Positions 1-8,679 are shown, counted from the first letter of the stretch. The stretch: DNA of 64,000 bases from Mesorhizobium_K sp040049215 (GCF_040049215.1 NZ_JBDZDN010000002.1:764681-828680), one strand, 5' to 3'. A program made the numbers and translations. The notes: generated by a model not told the origin, from the letters alone.

Positions 1-33
1 GGCAGCCAGGACAAGTCGTCGAACACCGCTCAT
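1..33 (-). CDS. N-terminus of a gene cut by the window edge
   Basis: An ATG on the minus strand overlaps the TGA of the upstream membrane-protein gene in an ATGA junction, the usual arrangement for translationally coupled genes. Only eleven residues are visible (MSGVRRLVLAA). They look like the start of a signal peptide or membrane anchor: two arginines followed by a hydrophobic run. Nothing can be said about function. It is listed because the 4-base overlap makes a real start likely. Confidence 0.4.
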   Translation of the reverse strand, partial: MSGVRRLVLAA

Positions 34-911
34 GCCCGACCGCGCCACTGTTTCCGGCGCCACCTGCGCCAGTCCTCCATCAAGAGGTCGAGCGTGCCAT
101 AGACCGGCACCAGGACGGCGAATGTCGCCGGCCTCAATTCGCGGGACGGAGTGCATGCCTGCGCGATGCTTTTCTGGTGTTCCTCGCTGGCCCAGATATG
201 CGCGAAACCCATGAACTGACCCACAAGGTCCTCGTGCAGATTCTCGATCCGCGAGTAGTTGATGCGGAACATCGCGAAGGCGGTATAGAGCGCCGTCAGG
301 ACCGAAAGCGCCAGGATGACGAGCAAGATGTTCCTGTCGCCGGTGTAGGCTCCCGAGACCACCGCATAGACCCACGCCCCGAGCGAAAACAGAATGAAGG
401 TCTTGGCGATGTGGAAAGCGGCCTCCTCGCCGGCGAGTTCTCCTCCGTTGCGGGCGTCGATTTCCTGCTCGATATCGCGAAGCTTCTTCTTGAATTCGTA
501 GAGGCGCTGGTTTTCCTCGTCGGTGTGTTCCTCCCCGCGCGCGGCGCGCAGCACATCGAAGGCGCTGCGCGTCACGTCGTCGATCGCCGCCCAGCCGGAT
601 AGCGGCACGATGGCCGGCGGTATGTAGCGGCCGATCCGTTCGAACGCGACGTAGATGATGTGGATAGTGGTGAGGAAGACGAAGAGGATGAGCAGCAGCG
701 CGAAGTCGGAGACACCGAGGACGTCGAATATGTTCTGGTAGTTCTCGACGACCTGGTTGATCAGTTCCATGTCGGGGAGAAAGCCCTCCGACGCGCTGCC
801 GATGTCGGTGAAGCCCGAGGCGACATAGAAGACGACGCCGGCAACGATCAGGCGCGACGTCATGAAGTTCGAGAAGCGGATGACGCTTTGAAGCAGCCCC
901 TCGACGTCCAT
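30..911 (-). CDS. Four-helix membrane protein of unknown function
   Basis: The product has 293 residues and I do not recognise the family. Hydrophobic segments lie near residues 20-34, 68-90, 170-187 and 193-214. A charged, probably helical cytoplasmic stretch sits between the second and third (about 118-165, rich in Glu, Lys and Arg). The C-terminus is strongly basic (WRRWRRKQWRGRA). The gene begins 17 bases after the stop of the Zn-dependent hydrolase, with a purine-rich AAGGGGG just upstream, so it may be the third gene of the aminotransferase-hydrolase operon. It also overlaps the next gene by 4 bases. Location beside pyrimidine catabolism does not by itself indicate a role. Confidence 0.7.
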   Translation of the reverse strand: MDVEGLLQSVIRFSNFMTSRLIVAGVVFYVASGFTDIGSASEGFLPDMELINQVVENYQNIFDVLGVSDFALLLILFVFLTTIHIIYVAFERIGRYIPPAIVPLSGWAAIDDVTRSAFDVLRAARGEEHTDEENQRLYEFKKKLRDIEQEIDARNGGELAGEEAAFHIAKTFILFSLGAWVYAVVSGAYTGDRNILLVILALSVLTALYTAFAMFRINYSRIENLHEDLVGQFMGFAHIWASEEHQKSIAQACTPSRELRPATFAVLVPVYGTLDLLMEDWRRWRRKQWRGRA

Positions 912-928
912 CCGGCCCCCTTACGCCG

Positions 929-2179
929 TCAATCCGTGATGATTGCGGTTTCCACCACCGCATGGAACAGCACGTCGCAGCCGGCGGCCGCCCATTCCGG
1001 GAAAATCTCCTCGGCCTCGTTGTGCGACAGGCCGTCGACGCAGGGGCACATGACCATGGCGGTCGGCGCGACGCGGTTGATCCAGCAGGCGTCGTGCCCG
1101 GCGCCCGACACGATGTTGCGGTGCGAATAGCCGAGCCGCTCGGCGGCGTCGCGGATCGCCTTGACGCAGCCCGTGTCGAAGGTGACCGGATCGAAATGGC
1201 CGACCTGCTCGATCTCGAACTTGATGTCGAGCGCCTCGCAGATCGTGGCGATACCCTCGCGGATGCGCCCGTCCATGGCGTCAAGCACCTGCTTCTCCGG
1301 CGAGCGGATATCGATGGTGAAGACGGTGCGGCCGGCGATGATGTTGCGCGAGTTCGGATAGACCTCCATGTGGCCAACCGCCCCGACGGCGTCCGGCTGG
1401 TAGTCCATCGCCACCTCGTGCACCAGCTCGATGACGCGCGCCATGCCGAGGCCGGCGTTACGCCGCTTCGGCATCGGCGTCGAACCGGTGTGGGCCTCTC
1501 TGCCGGTCAGCGTTACCTGCAGCCATTTCAGTCCCTGGCCATGTGTTACCACGCCGATGTCGATGCCCTCGTCCTCGAGAATGGGGCCTTGCTCGATATG
1601 CAGCTCGAAGAAGGCCTTCATCTTGCGCTGGCCGACCGGCTCGTCGCCCTTCCAGCCGATGCGCTCAAGCTCGTCGCCGAACCGTTTTCCTTCCTTGTCC
1701 TGGCGCGCGTAGGCGTATTCCTGCGTATGCACCCCGGCAAAGACGCCCGAGGCGAGCATGGCCGGCGCGTAGCGGGTGCCCTCCTCGTTCGTCCAGTTGG
1801 TGACGACGATCGGGTGCTTGGTCTTGATGTCGAGGTCGTTCAGCGTGCGGATGATTTCGAGGCCACCCAGAACGCCGAGCACGCCGTCGAACTTGCCCCC
1901 GGTCGGCTGCGTATCGAGATGGCTGCCGACATAGACCGGCAGCGCCTGCGGGTCCGTGCCCTCGCGGCGGGCAAACATCGTCCCCATCTGGTCGACTCCC
2001 ATAGTGAGCCCGGCCGCCTCGCACCATTTCTGGAACAGACGCCGCCCCTCGCCGTCCTCGTCGGTCAGCGTCTGGCGATTGTTGCCCCCGGCGATGCCGG
2101 GGCCGATCTTCGCCATATCCATCAGCGAATCCCACAAACGGTCTGAATTGATTCGCAGATTTTCGCCGGGAGCGGCCAT
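929..2179 (-). CDS. Zn-dependent hydantoinase/carbamoylase-family hydrolase, probable beta-ureidopropionase
   Basis: This 416-residue protein is an M20-type amidohydrolase of the N-carbamoyl-L-amino acid hydrolase/allantoate amidohydrolase family. Dimetal ligands are visible: His87 and Asp98 in the SHLDTQPTGGKFDG segment, Glu132/Glu133 in NEEGTR, and a later His in FELHIEQGP. The C-terminal SGAGHDA motif is also typical. Family members cleave N-carbamoyl-beta-alanine, N-carbamoyl amino acids or allantoate. Here the gene follows the beta-alanine-type aminotransferase by 23 bases and shares the region with preT, preA and rutR. Beta-ureidopropionase (PydC role: N-carbamoyl-beta-alanine to beta-alanine, CO2 and ammonia) is therefore the best reading. 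Substrate choice within the family rests on this context. An AAGGAAAA ribosome-binding site precedes the ATG. Confidence 0.85.
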   Translation of the reverse strand: MAAPGENLRINSDRLWDSLMDMAKIGPGIAGGNNRQTLTDEDGEGRRLFQKWCEAAGLTMGVDQMGTMFARREGTDPQALPVYVGSHLDTQPTGGKFDGVLGVLGGLEIIRTLNDLDIKTKHPIVVTNWTNEEGTRYAPAMLASGVFAGVHTQEYAYARQDKEGKRFGDELERIGWKGDEPVGQRKMKAFFELHIEQGPILEDEGIDIGVVTHGQGLKWLQVTLTGREAHTGSTPMPKRRNAGLGMARVIELVHEVAMDYQPDAVGAVGHMEVYPNSRNIIAGRTVFTIDIRSPEKQVLDAMDGRIREGIATICEALDIKFEIEQVGHFDPVTFDTGCVKAIRDAAERLGYSHRNIVSGAGHDACWINRVAPTAMVMCPCVDGLSHNEAEEIFPEWAAAGCDVLFHAVVETAIITD

Positions 2180-2202
2180 GCTGTTTTCCTTGACTTCTAT
2201 GG

Positions 2203-3531
2203 CTAGTCCACCGCCCGCAGCACGTCGCGGACGTGGTCGATCAGTTCGTTGATCTGGCCCTTGGTGATGATCAGCGGGGGCGACAGCGCGATGATGTCGC
2301 CCGTCGTGCGGATCAGCGCGCCCTTCTCGAACGCTTTCACGAAGGCAGAGAAGGCGCGCTTGGTCGGGCTGCCGGCGATCGGCTGGAGTTCGATTGCGCC
2401 GATAAGGCCGATGTTTCTGATATCGATGACATTCGGCTCGCCCTTCAGCGAATGCAGCGCATCTTCCCAGTACGGGGCGAGTTCGGCGCCGCGCGTCAGC
2501 AACCCCTCTTCCTTGTAGGTGTCGAGCGTGCCGAGCGCTGCCGCGCAGGCGATCGGATTGCCGGAATAGGTATAGCCGTGGAAGAACTCGATCACATGCT
2601 CCGGCCCCGACATGAAGGCGTCGTGGATTTCCTTCTTCACGAACACCGCGCCCATCGGGATGACGCCGTTGGTGACACCCTTCGCCGTCGTCATGATGTC
2701 CGGCACGACGCCGAAATAGTCCGAGGCGAACGGCGTGCCGAGACGGCCGAAGCCGGTAATGACCTCGTCGAAAATCAGCAGGATGCCGTGCTTCGTGCAG
2801 ATTTCGCGCAGCTTCTTGAGATAGCCCTTCGGCGGGATGAGCACGCCCGTAGAACCGGCGACCGGCTCGACGATGACGGCAGCGATCGTCGAGGCGTCGT
2901 GCAGCGCGACGATGCGCTCAAGTTCGTTGGCCAGCTCCGCGCCATGCTCCGGCTCGCCGCGGGTGAACGCGTTCTTGTCCGGCAGATGCGTGTGCGGCAT
3001 GTGGTCGACGCCGGCGAGAAGCGTGCCGAACATCTTGCGGTTGGTAACGATGCCGCCGACCGAAATGCCGCCGAAGTTTACACCGTGATAGCCGCGCTCG
3101 CGGCCGATCAGGCGGGTGCGTGACCCGTCGCCCTTGGCGCGATGGTAGGCGAGCGCGATCTTGAGCGCGGTGTCGACCGATTCCGATCCCGAATTGGTAT
3201 AGAAAACATGGTCCATGCCTGCCGGGGCGAGATCGACGAGCCTGTTCGACAGCTCGAACACGATCGGATGGCCCATCTGGAAGGCCGGCGCATAATCGAG
3301 TTCGGCCGCCTGGTGCTGGATCGCTTCGGTGATCTTGGGCCGGCAATGGCCCGCATTGACGCACCAGAGGCCCGCGGTGCCGTCGAGGATCTTTCTACCG
3401 TCGGTCGTCGTGTAGTGCATGTCCTTGGCGGCGGCCAGCATGCGCGGCGCCTGCTTGAACTGGCGGTTTGCCGTGAACGGCATCCAGAATGCGCTGAGAT
3501 CGTTCGGCGTGACTTTCAGCCGGTTCGACAT
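2203..3531 (-). CDS. Class III omega-amino acid (beta-alanine):pyruvate aminotransferase
   Basis: This is a PLP-dependent class III transaminase of 442 residues. The PLP lysine is in TTAKGVTNGVIPMG, and FDEVITGFGRLG supplies the cofactor-ring aspartate. The N-terminus (SAFWMPFTANRQFK) and SGSESVDTALK resemble the Pseudomonas beta-alanine/omega-amino acid:pyruvate enzymes (BauA type). The open frame extends a further 121 codons upstream, but that stretch has no conserved character and crosses the rutR operator, so I start at MSNRLK. The reaction would be beta-alanine plus pyruvate to malonate semialdehyde plus alanine. That is the logical step after beta-ureidopropionase, encoded 23 bases downstream. 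The gene is divergent from rutR, with the operator between them. Confidence 0.88.
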   Translation of the reverse strand: MSNRLKVTPNDLSAFWMPFTANRQFKQAPRMLAAAKDMHYTTTDGRKILDGTAGLWCVNAGHCRPKITEAIQHQAAELDYAPAFQMGHPIVFELSNRLVDLAPAGMDHVFYTNSGSESVDTALKIALAYHRAKGDGSRTRLIGRERGYHGVNFGGISVGGIVTNRKMFGTLLAGVDHMPHTHLPDKNAFTRGEPEHGAELANELERIVALHDASTIAAVIVEPVAGSTGVLIPPKGYLKKLREICTKHGILLIFDEVITGFGRLGTPFASDYFGVVPDIMTTAKGVTNGVIPMGAVFVKKEIHDAFMSGPEHVIEFFHGYTYSGNPIACAAALGTLDTYKEEGLLTRGAELAPYWEDALHSLKGEPNVIDIRNIGLIGAIELQPIAGSPTKRAFSAFVKAFEKGALIRTTGDIIALSPPLIITKGQINELIDHVRDVLRAVD

Positions 3532-3607
3532 GACCAAGCTTTCCTTTCGAGTGGTTGCGCTGATGCCAACGCTTGGTCCGGGCGGCGTTTTTGTGCTACT
3601 CAGATTT

Positions 3608-3623
3608 TTGACCGATTGGACAA
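3608..3623. promoter_or_regulatory. RutR-like operator between the aminotransferase and rutR
   Basis: TTGACCGATTGGACAA matches the E. coli RutR consensus TTGACCA-NN-TGGTCAA at 12 of its 14 defined positions, counted by eye. It lies 77 bases upstream of the aminotransferase ATG and about 130 bases upstream of the chosen rutR start. One site could therefore control both divergent units. A second copy precedes preT. Confidence 0.72.
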
Positions 3624-3751
3624 ACGTTAGCACCGCCAAAGAGGCGGTCAAGGGGACTGATAGCCGAAATGAGCCTCGCGGAACGCGCTCCACAGGCCAG
3701 CAAAAACTGGTCCAGAGGATTGGGCCAGAGACTTTTTCAGCGGCCCGGCGC

Positions 3752-4387
3752 GTGACCGCCTCGGCGGCGACCCCGAGGCGCACCCGCATCCAGCAGGAGA
3801 AGCGCGAGCTCATCCTGGAAGCGGCGCTCGAAGTCTTCTCCGCGCACGGGTTTCGCGGCTCGACCATCGACCAGATCGCCGAGGCCGCCGGCATGTCGAA
3901 GCCGAATCTGCTCTATTATTTCCGGCGCAAGGAGGACATCCACAGGGCGCTGATGCAGCGGCTGCTCGACACCTGGCTGGCGCCGCTGCGCGAGTTCGAC
4001 AATGTCGGCGACCCCCTGACCGAACTCCGGAGCTACATCCGCCGCAAGCTGGAGATGGCGCGCGACTATCCGCGCGAGAGCCGGCTCTTCGCCAATGAGA
4101 TCCTGCAGGGCGCGCCGCGCATCATGTCGCTGCTGGAAGGCGAATTGAGGACGCTGGTCGACGAGAAGGCGGAGGTGATCAAAGGCTGGATGCGCGACGG
4201 CAAGATCGCACGCACCGACCCCTGGCACCTCATCTTCTCCATCTGGGCGACGACGCAGCATTATGCCGATTTCGACGTGCAGGTGCGCGCCGTGCTTGGC
4301 CCCGACCGCGGCGGCGAAGGCCGCTTCGAGGACGCGGCGCGTTTCCTGGAGCAGTTGTTCCTCGACGGGCTTCGGCCAAGGCCGTAG
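3752..4387 (+). CDS. rutR: TetR-family pyrimidine regulator RutR
   Basis: From the GTG at 3752 the protein has 211 residues, almost the same length as E. coli RutR (212). The TetR helix-turn-helix spans about residues 36-57 (STIDQIAEAAGMSKPNLLYY). The ligand-domain signatures of RutR are all present: WLAPL, ARDYPRESRLF, EILQGAP, HLIFSIWATTQHYADF. In E. coli the ligand is uracil (and thymine), which releases DNA. Here it should control the flanking pyrimidine genes, as shown by the matching operators at 3608 and 10103. The frame is open farther upstream without an ATG in a sensible position, so the exact start is uncertain. The GTG is chosen by length. Confidence 0.9.
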   Translation: MTASAATPRRTRIQQEKRELILEAALEVFSAHGFRGSTIDQIAEAAGMSKPNLLYYFRRKEDIHRALMQRLLDTWLAPLREFDNVGDPLTELRSYIRRKLEMARDYPRESRLFANEILQGAPRIMSLLEGELRTLVDEKAEVIKGWMRDGKIARTDPWHLIFSIWATTQHYADFDVQVRAVLGPDRGGEGRFEDAARFLEQLFLDGLRPRP

Positions 4388-4415
4388 TGCATCGACGGGC
4401 AAAGCCCTTGTTCTG

Positions 4416-6188
4416 CTAGCGGTCCGTCGCGGCGGCGCCCCGATCCAGCCGGCCGTCGGCATGCTCGTGAACGTCCGCGGCGGCGCGGTTCATGGCAAGC
4501 CGCTCTTCCGCCATCGCCTGCACCGCGGCCCGCACGGCCGGATGCCGCGACATGAACATCCTGAAATCGCGCGACGACAGAGTGAGGAAGTTGCAGTAGT
4601 CGACAGCCGTCACGTCGGCCGTGCGCGGCCCTCCGGTAAGCAGCGCCATCTCGCCGAAGAACGCACCGGCCGTCAGCTGCAAGGCGGCGCCGTTGACTTT
4701 CACCTCGACGGTTCCCGACACGACGAAATACATCGCATCGCCCTTCTCGCCCACGCGCACGACGCGATCGCCCGGAGAAGCGGTCTTCGGTGCGAAGAGC
4801 AGGAGCAGTTCCTCCTGGTCTTCGACGTTGATCGCCTTGAACAGCGGGAAGGTCTCGAGGAATTCCGTGATCTTGCGGGCCTGCTCGTGTTCGCGCTTTT
4901 CGTTCTGCGCCCGGATGCGATCGAGTTCGACCGCAAGCAGACGCTCACGCCGCCTGCCGTATTCCGCCGACCATTGCGGGAAGCGGCGGCTGATCCACCG
5001 CTCGAGCCTATCGGCCGCCGCAAAGGCAAGCGGATTGAGGGTGATGGCCAGCAAAGCGGCGGCCAGGATCAGGCTCTGGCCCTCCTTGGTCACCAGTCCG
5101 TAGGTTGCACCGAGACCGGCGAGGATGAAGGAGAACTCGCCGATCTGCGCGATGGTCGCCGCCATGCCGATCGCCAGCCGCGCCGGGTAGCGCAGCGCGA
5201 GAACGATGAGCAATGCGTTGATCGGCTTGCCAAGAACGATCACCGCGAGCACCGCGAGCACCGAGAGAGGCTTCTCGACAAGGATGGTGGGGTCGAACAG
5301 CATGCCGATCGAAACGAAGAACAGCACCGAGAAGGCATCCTGCAGCGGCAGGGAATTGGCGGCGGCGCGATGGCTGAGCGGTGACTCGGCCATGATCACG
5401 CCGGCGAAGAAGGCGCCGAGCGCGAAGGACACGCCGAAAGCCGCCGCCGAGCCCAGGGCGATGCCGAGCGCCAGCGCCAGCACGGCGAGCGTGAAGAGCT
5501 CGCGCGAGCCGGTGCGCGCGACCTTGATCAGGATCCAGGGCACGACTCTCGGCCCGATCAGGGCAGCGATCAGGGCGAAACCGGCGAGCTTCGCGAGCGT
5601 GAGAAGGATGGTGATGCCGATCGGCGGCGTGAACGACGTGCTTCCGGGTCCGGCATGCCCGCCCATGCTTACCGCGAAGGCCGGCAGCAGGACCAGCGCC
5701 AGAACCATCGCGAGATCCTCGACGATCAGCCATCCGACCGCGACGCGCCCCTGGATCGTGTCCATGAGGTTGCGCTCCTCGAGCGCCTTGAGCAGCACAA
5801 CCGTGCTCGCCACCGAAACGCACAGGCCGAAGACGATGCCGTGGCCGACGTTCCAGCCCCATAGCGAACTGAGGCCGAGGCCGAGTAGCGTCGCAAGCAG
5901 GATCTGGCCCAGCGCTCCCGCGACGACCACTCCGCGCACCGCCAGCAGATCGGAAGCCGAGAAATGCAGTCCGACCCCGAACATCAGGAGAATGATGCCG
6001 ATCTCGGCCAGTTGTCCCGCCATCGCCGCATCGGCCACGAAACCCGGCGTGAACGGTCCGAGGAAGATGCCGGCGACGAGATAGCCGACCAGGGCCGGCA
6101 GCCGAAGGCGGTCCGCCAGATAGCCGAAGATAGACGCCAGCACGAAGCCGACGGCAATCGTCCCTACCAGGTTCACATCGTGCGGCAA
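4416..6188 (-). CDS. CPA2-family cation:proton antiporter with C-terminal cyclic-nucleotide-binding domain
   Basis: The 590-residue protein has a Kef/YbaL-type Na+(K+)/H+ exchanger domain over about residues 1-395, with a dozen hydrophobic segments, GYLVAGIFLGPFTPGF near the N-terminus and the VGWLIVEDLAMV motif. After a charged linker (about 400-440), where KefC and YbaL carry a TrkA-N (NAD-binding) domain, this protein instead has a cNMP-binding fold at about 440-560. The phosphate-cassette-like FGEMALLTGGPRTADVTA is clear. Known KefC is gated by glutathione adducts; here gating by cAMP or cGMP is inferred. The gene converges on rutR with 28 bases between the stops. It is an independent unit rather than part of the pyrimidine operon. 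Confidence 0.88.
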   Translation of the reverse strand: MPHDVNLVGTIAVGFVLASIFGYLADRLRLPALVGYLVAGIFLGPFTPGFVADAAMAGQLAEIGIILLMFGVGLHFSASDLLAVRGVVVAGALGQILLATLLGLGLSSLWGWNVGHGIVFGLCVSVASTVVLLKALEERNLMDTIQGRVAVGWLIVEDLAMVLALVLLPAFAVSMGGHAGPGSTSFTPPIGITILLTLAKLAGFALIAALIGPRVVPWILIKVARTGSRELFTLAVLALALGIALGSAAAFGVSFALGAFFAGVIMAESPLSHRAAANSLPLQDAFSVLFFVSIGMLFDPTILVEKPLSVLAVLAVIVLGKPINALLIVLALRYPARLAIGMAATIAQIGEFSFILAGLGATYGLVTKEGQSLILAAALLAITLNPLAFAAADRLERWISRRFPQWSAEYGRRRERLLAVELDRIRAQNEKREHEQARKITEFLETFPLFKAINVEDQEELLLLFAPKTASPGDRVVRVGEKGDAMYFVVSGTVEVKVNGAALQLTAGAFFGEMALLTGGPRTADVTAVDYCNFLTLSSRDFRMFMSRHPAVRAAVQAMAEERLAMNRAAADVHEHADGRLDRGAAATDR

Positions 6189-6348
6189 GCTTGGACCTCG
6201 AAAAGTCTTCCGCCCGTTCTGTCGGCGCGAATGCGGCTAGTCAAACGGTTTTAGAGCTTTTCCGGCGTTCAGGGCAGCGGGACATAGTCTTCCTGAACAA
6301 ATCGGCGCGAGCAGGGACGCGGCACCGGGATGTCGCTTGTCCTGCGGT

Positions 6349-6720
6349 TCACATCGAATCTGCGATGATCTGCAACAATCCGGCCGCCAGCGTGATGTTG
6401 ACCAGCGTCAGATAGAGGTGCGGATCGCGCTCCTTGCCCTGGAACTGGAAGGGGTTGTGGTAGAGCGGCGTTGCAGCGAACAGGAACACGATCAACGCGA
6501 TGGTGGCCGGCACGATCCATATGCCGAGGACGAGCGCCAGCCCGCAAACGAGCTGGATGGCGAAGCCTACCGCCAGGATCGGCGCCGGCAGCACCCAGCC
6601 GTAGTTTGTCCGCATCTCCCTGCGCTCGCCGAAACGCAGGAAGTTGCGGATTCCCGCGATCAGAAAGAAGCCGCCGAACACCACGCGGCCGATGATCATC
6701 AAAAGTGCTGTCGTCGCCAT
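6349..6720 (-). CDS. DoxX-family membrane protein
   Basis: This small 123-residue membrane protein has four predicted helices. The N-terminal IGRVVFGGFFLIAGIRNFLRF and the TPLYHNPF segment are typical of the DoxX/DoxD-like family. Members are quinone- or redox-associated membrane proteins whose biochemical role is mostly unsettled. I start at the ATG at 6720 (MATTALLM), which has AAGGGAAG seven bases upstream. A longer frame adds 25 residues without membrane character. No operon partner is evident: there is 160 bp to the antiporter and 308 bp to preA. Confidence 0.8.
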   Translation of the reverse strand: MATTALLMIIGRVVFGGFFLIAGIRNFLRFGERREMRTNYGWVLPAPILAVGFAIQLVCGLALVLGIWIVPATIALIVFLFAATPLYHNPFQFQGKERDPHLYLTLVNITLAAGLLQIIADSM

Positions 6721-7028
6721 TCCGCTTCCCTTCAGGCCGACCATCGGGATAGCGGGTTCCGCTCGTCGTTGAAAGTGGGACGCCATCGCCGTCAACCGGT
6801 TCCCGACGAAGGGAGCGGCAGCGTCGATGAAAAGCCGCTGTAGCCCTTAGAAGAGGGAAATTCCACGCCAGCTCCATCGCCAATCCAGCCGGTCCAGTCG
6901 CCATCATAGCACCGTACGACCACAGGTGGATTCAACCCGCGAGGCCGGGCGTGACTCTTTATGCCAAGGTCAGCGCACGGCGAACGTGTTGGAGGCCGCC
7001 CATTGATGGGCGGCCTTCAGCCAAAAAC
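6721..7028. other. 308-bp gap between DoxX and preA
   Basis: No open frame with a ribosome-binding site or recognisable domain is visible on either strand. The only structure I see is the inverted repeat at 6993-7016, just after the preA stop. The segment next to the DoxX start presumably contains its promoter, but no convincing -35/-10 pair could be assigned by eye. Confidence 0.5.
6993..7016 (-). terminator. Hairpin after preA
   Basis: AGGCCGCCCAT and its exact reverse complement face each other across two bases, 12 bp downstream of the preA stop. The innermost pairs must open to make a loop, leaving a strong GC stem. No T-tract follows on the minus strand, so it may be an mRNA-end-stabilising hairpin or a non-canonical terminator. 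Confidence 0.45.
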
Positions 7029-8342
7029 TTACTCCGCGGCCTGCCTCGCAGCCGGATTGTTGGGGTGCTGCGTCCAGTTGGCGTAGACGGGCGAAACTGG
7101 CTGCTTGGTGCGCTGGTCGATCACGCCGGCGGCGAGCGGCACCATGCTGATGCAGTTCTCGACCGGGCAGACGTTGACGCAGAGATTGCAGCCGACGCAC
7201 TCGTCCTCCATCACCTCGAAGTGCCTGACACCATCGACCATATTGGTGATCGCCTGGTGCGATGTGTCCTCGCAGGCGATGTGGCAGCGGCCGCACTTGA
7301 TGCAGGCGTCTTGGTCGATGCGAGCCTTGGCCACATAGTTGAGGTTGAGATATTGCCAGTCGGTGACGTTGGGGGTCGCGCGTCCGACGATGTCGTCGAG
7401 CGAACGGTGGCCCTTCTCGTCCATCCAGTTCTGCAGGCCCGAGATCATCTCCTGCACGATCTTGAAGCCGTAGGTCATCGCCGCCGTGCAGACCTGCGCG
7501 TTGCCGGCGCCGAGCGCCATGAATTCGGCCGCGTCGCGCCAGGTGGTGATGCCGCCGATCGCCGAGATCGGCAGCCCTTGCGTTTCGGGGTCACGCGCGA
7601 TCTCGGCGACCATGTTCATCGCGATCGGCTTCACCGCCGGGCCGCAATAGCCGCCATGCGTGCCCTTGCCGTCGATCGAAGGCTCGGGCGAGAAGGTGTC
7701 GAGGTTGACCGCGGTGATCGAGTTGATCGTGTTGATCAGCGAGACGGCATCCGTGCCGCCGGCGTGCGCCGCGCGCGCGGGCTTGCGGATGTCGGTGATG
7801 TTGGGAGTAAGCTTGGTGATCACAGGCATGCGGGTGTTCGCCTTGCACCAGCGCACCACCATCTCGATGTACTCAGGCACCTGGCCGACAGCGGCGCCCA
7901 TGCCGCGCTCCGACATTCCGTGCGGGCAGCCGAAATTGAGCTCGATTCCGTCGGCGCCGGTCTCTTCCACCACCGGCAGGATCGCCTTCCAGGCTTGTTC
8001 TTCGCAGGGCACCATCAGCGAGACGACGACGGCGCGGTCCGGCCAGTTCAGCTTGACCTGCTTGATCTCCTGCAAATTGATCTGCAGGGCGCGGTCGGTG
8101 ATCAGCTCGATGTTGTTGAGCCCGAGCAAACGCCTGTCCGCGCCCCAGATCGCGCCGTAACGCGGACCGTTGACGTTGACGACGGGAGGGCCTTCCTCGC
8201 CAAGCGTCTTCCAGACGACGCCGCCCCAGCCAGCCTTGAAGGCGCGGATGACGTTGTAGGCCTTGTCGGTTGGCGGCGCCGACGCCAGCCAGAACGGGTT
8301 GGGCGACTTGATGCCGACGAAATTGTTGCGGATGTCTGCCAT
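7029..8342 (-). CDS. preA: NAD-dependent dihydropyrimidine dehydrogenase subunit PreA
   Basis: This 437-residue flavoprotein reduces uracil and thymine to 5,6-dihydro forms in the reductive pyrimidine pathway. It works as a complex with PreT. Residues 1-330 form the FMN-binding barrel with the catalytic loop ELNFGCPHGMSERGMG (Cys139). The C-terminus carries two 4Fe-4S motifs: C347-x2-C350-x2-C353-x3-C357 and C382-x2-C385-x2-C388-x3-C392. A GGAGAG site precedes the ATG. The gene is third in the order preT, small exported protein, preA. Expression is probably under RutR through the operator upstream of preT. Length and motifs are complete. Confidence 0.95.
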   Translation of the reverse strand: MADIRNNFVGIKSPNPFWLASAPPTDKAYNVIRAFKAGWGGVVWKTLGEEGPPVVNVNGPRYGAIWGADRRLLGLNNIELITDRALQINLQEIKQVKLNWPDRAVVVSLMVPCEEQAWKAILPVVEETGADGIELNFGCPHGMSERGMGAAVGQVPEYIEMVVRWCKANTRMPVITKLTPNITDIRKPARAAHAGGTDAVSLINTINSITAVNLDTFSPEPSIDGKGTHGGYCGPAVKPIAMNMVAEIARDPETQGLPISAIGGITTWRDAAEFMALGAGNAQVCTAAMTYGFKIVQEMISGLQNWMDEKGHRSLDDIVGRATPNVTDWQYLNLNYVAKARIDQDACIKCGRCHIACEDTSHQAITNMVDGVRHFEVMEDECVGCNLCVNVCPVENCISMVPLAAGVIDQRTKQPVSPVYANWTQHPNNPAARQAAE

Positions 8343-8354
8343 GGATTCTCTCCG

Positions 8355-8678
8355 CTAACTACAGATGACAACGATTGTGATTTGAACCGCTACAGGCTCG
8401 CTCGAAATGTTTCGGACAACGACCTGCCACACATGGTCGCTAAACGGATAGCTTGCCGATACAACCAACGCAGCAGGGTTATCCGGCGGGATATCGAGGT
8501 AGTAGCCACCAGAGATAAGATTCCCGTTCTCGCATCCGAGCATAGGTGAAAATAGTTTCCCTGCGGCAAGTTCCGGTTCGTTAAAGAACTCGCTCACGCG
8601 ATGCATCGCCGATGCGTTGGTAGAAAACAACAATAGACCTGTGCCAAAAACTCCAACGAATTTCACGACGTTGGACAT
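8355..8678 (-). CDS. Small exported protein of unknown function inserted between preT and preA
   Basis: The 107-residue product has a clear Sec signal peptide: a lysine, then a hydrophobic core (VGVFGTGLLLF), then NASA before the likely cleavage near residue 24. The mature part has two cysteines, one central (LGCENGN) and one penultimate, and looks beta-rich. I do not recognise a family. The ATG comes one base after the preT stop with GGAGCG upstream, and the stop is 12 bases before preA, so all three genes are likely on one transcript. Base composition is visibly more AT-rich than preT and preA. PreT and PreA are cytoplasmic, so an exported protein here is unexpected. It may be a recent insertion tolerated by the operon. 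Confidence 0.65.
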   Translation of the reverse strand: MSNVVKFVGVFGTGLLLFSTNASAMHRVSEFFNEPELAAGKLFSPMLGCENGNLISGGYYLDIPPDNPAALVVSASYPFSDHVWQVVVRNISSEPVAVQITIVVICS

Positions 8679-8679
8679 T

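Noticed and set aside
3532..3894. N-terminal extension of the aminotransferase
   Set aside because: The extra 121 codons run through the divergent promoter, the operator and the rutR start, and do not match class III transaminase N-termini.
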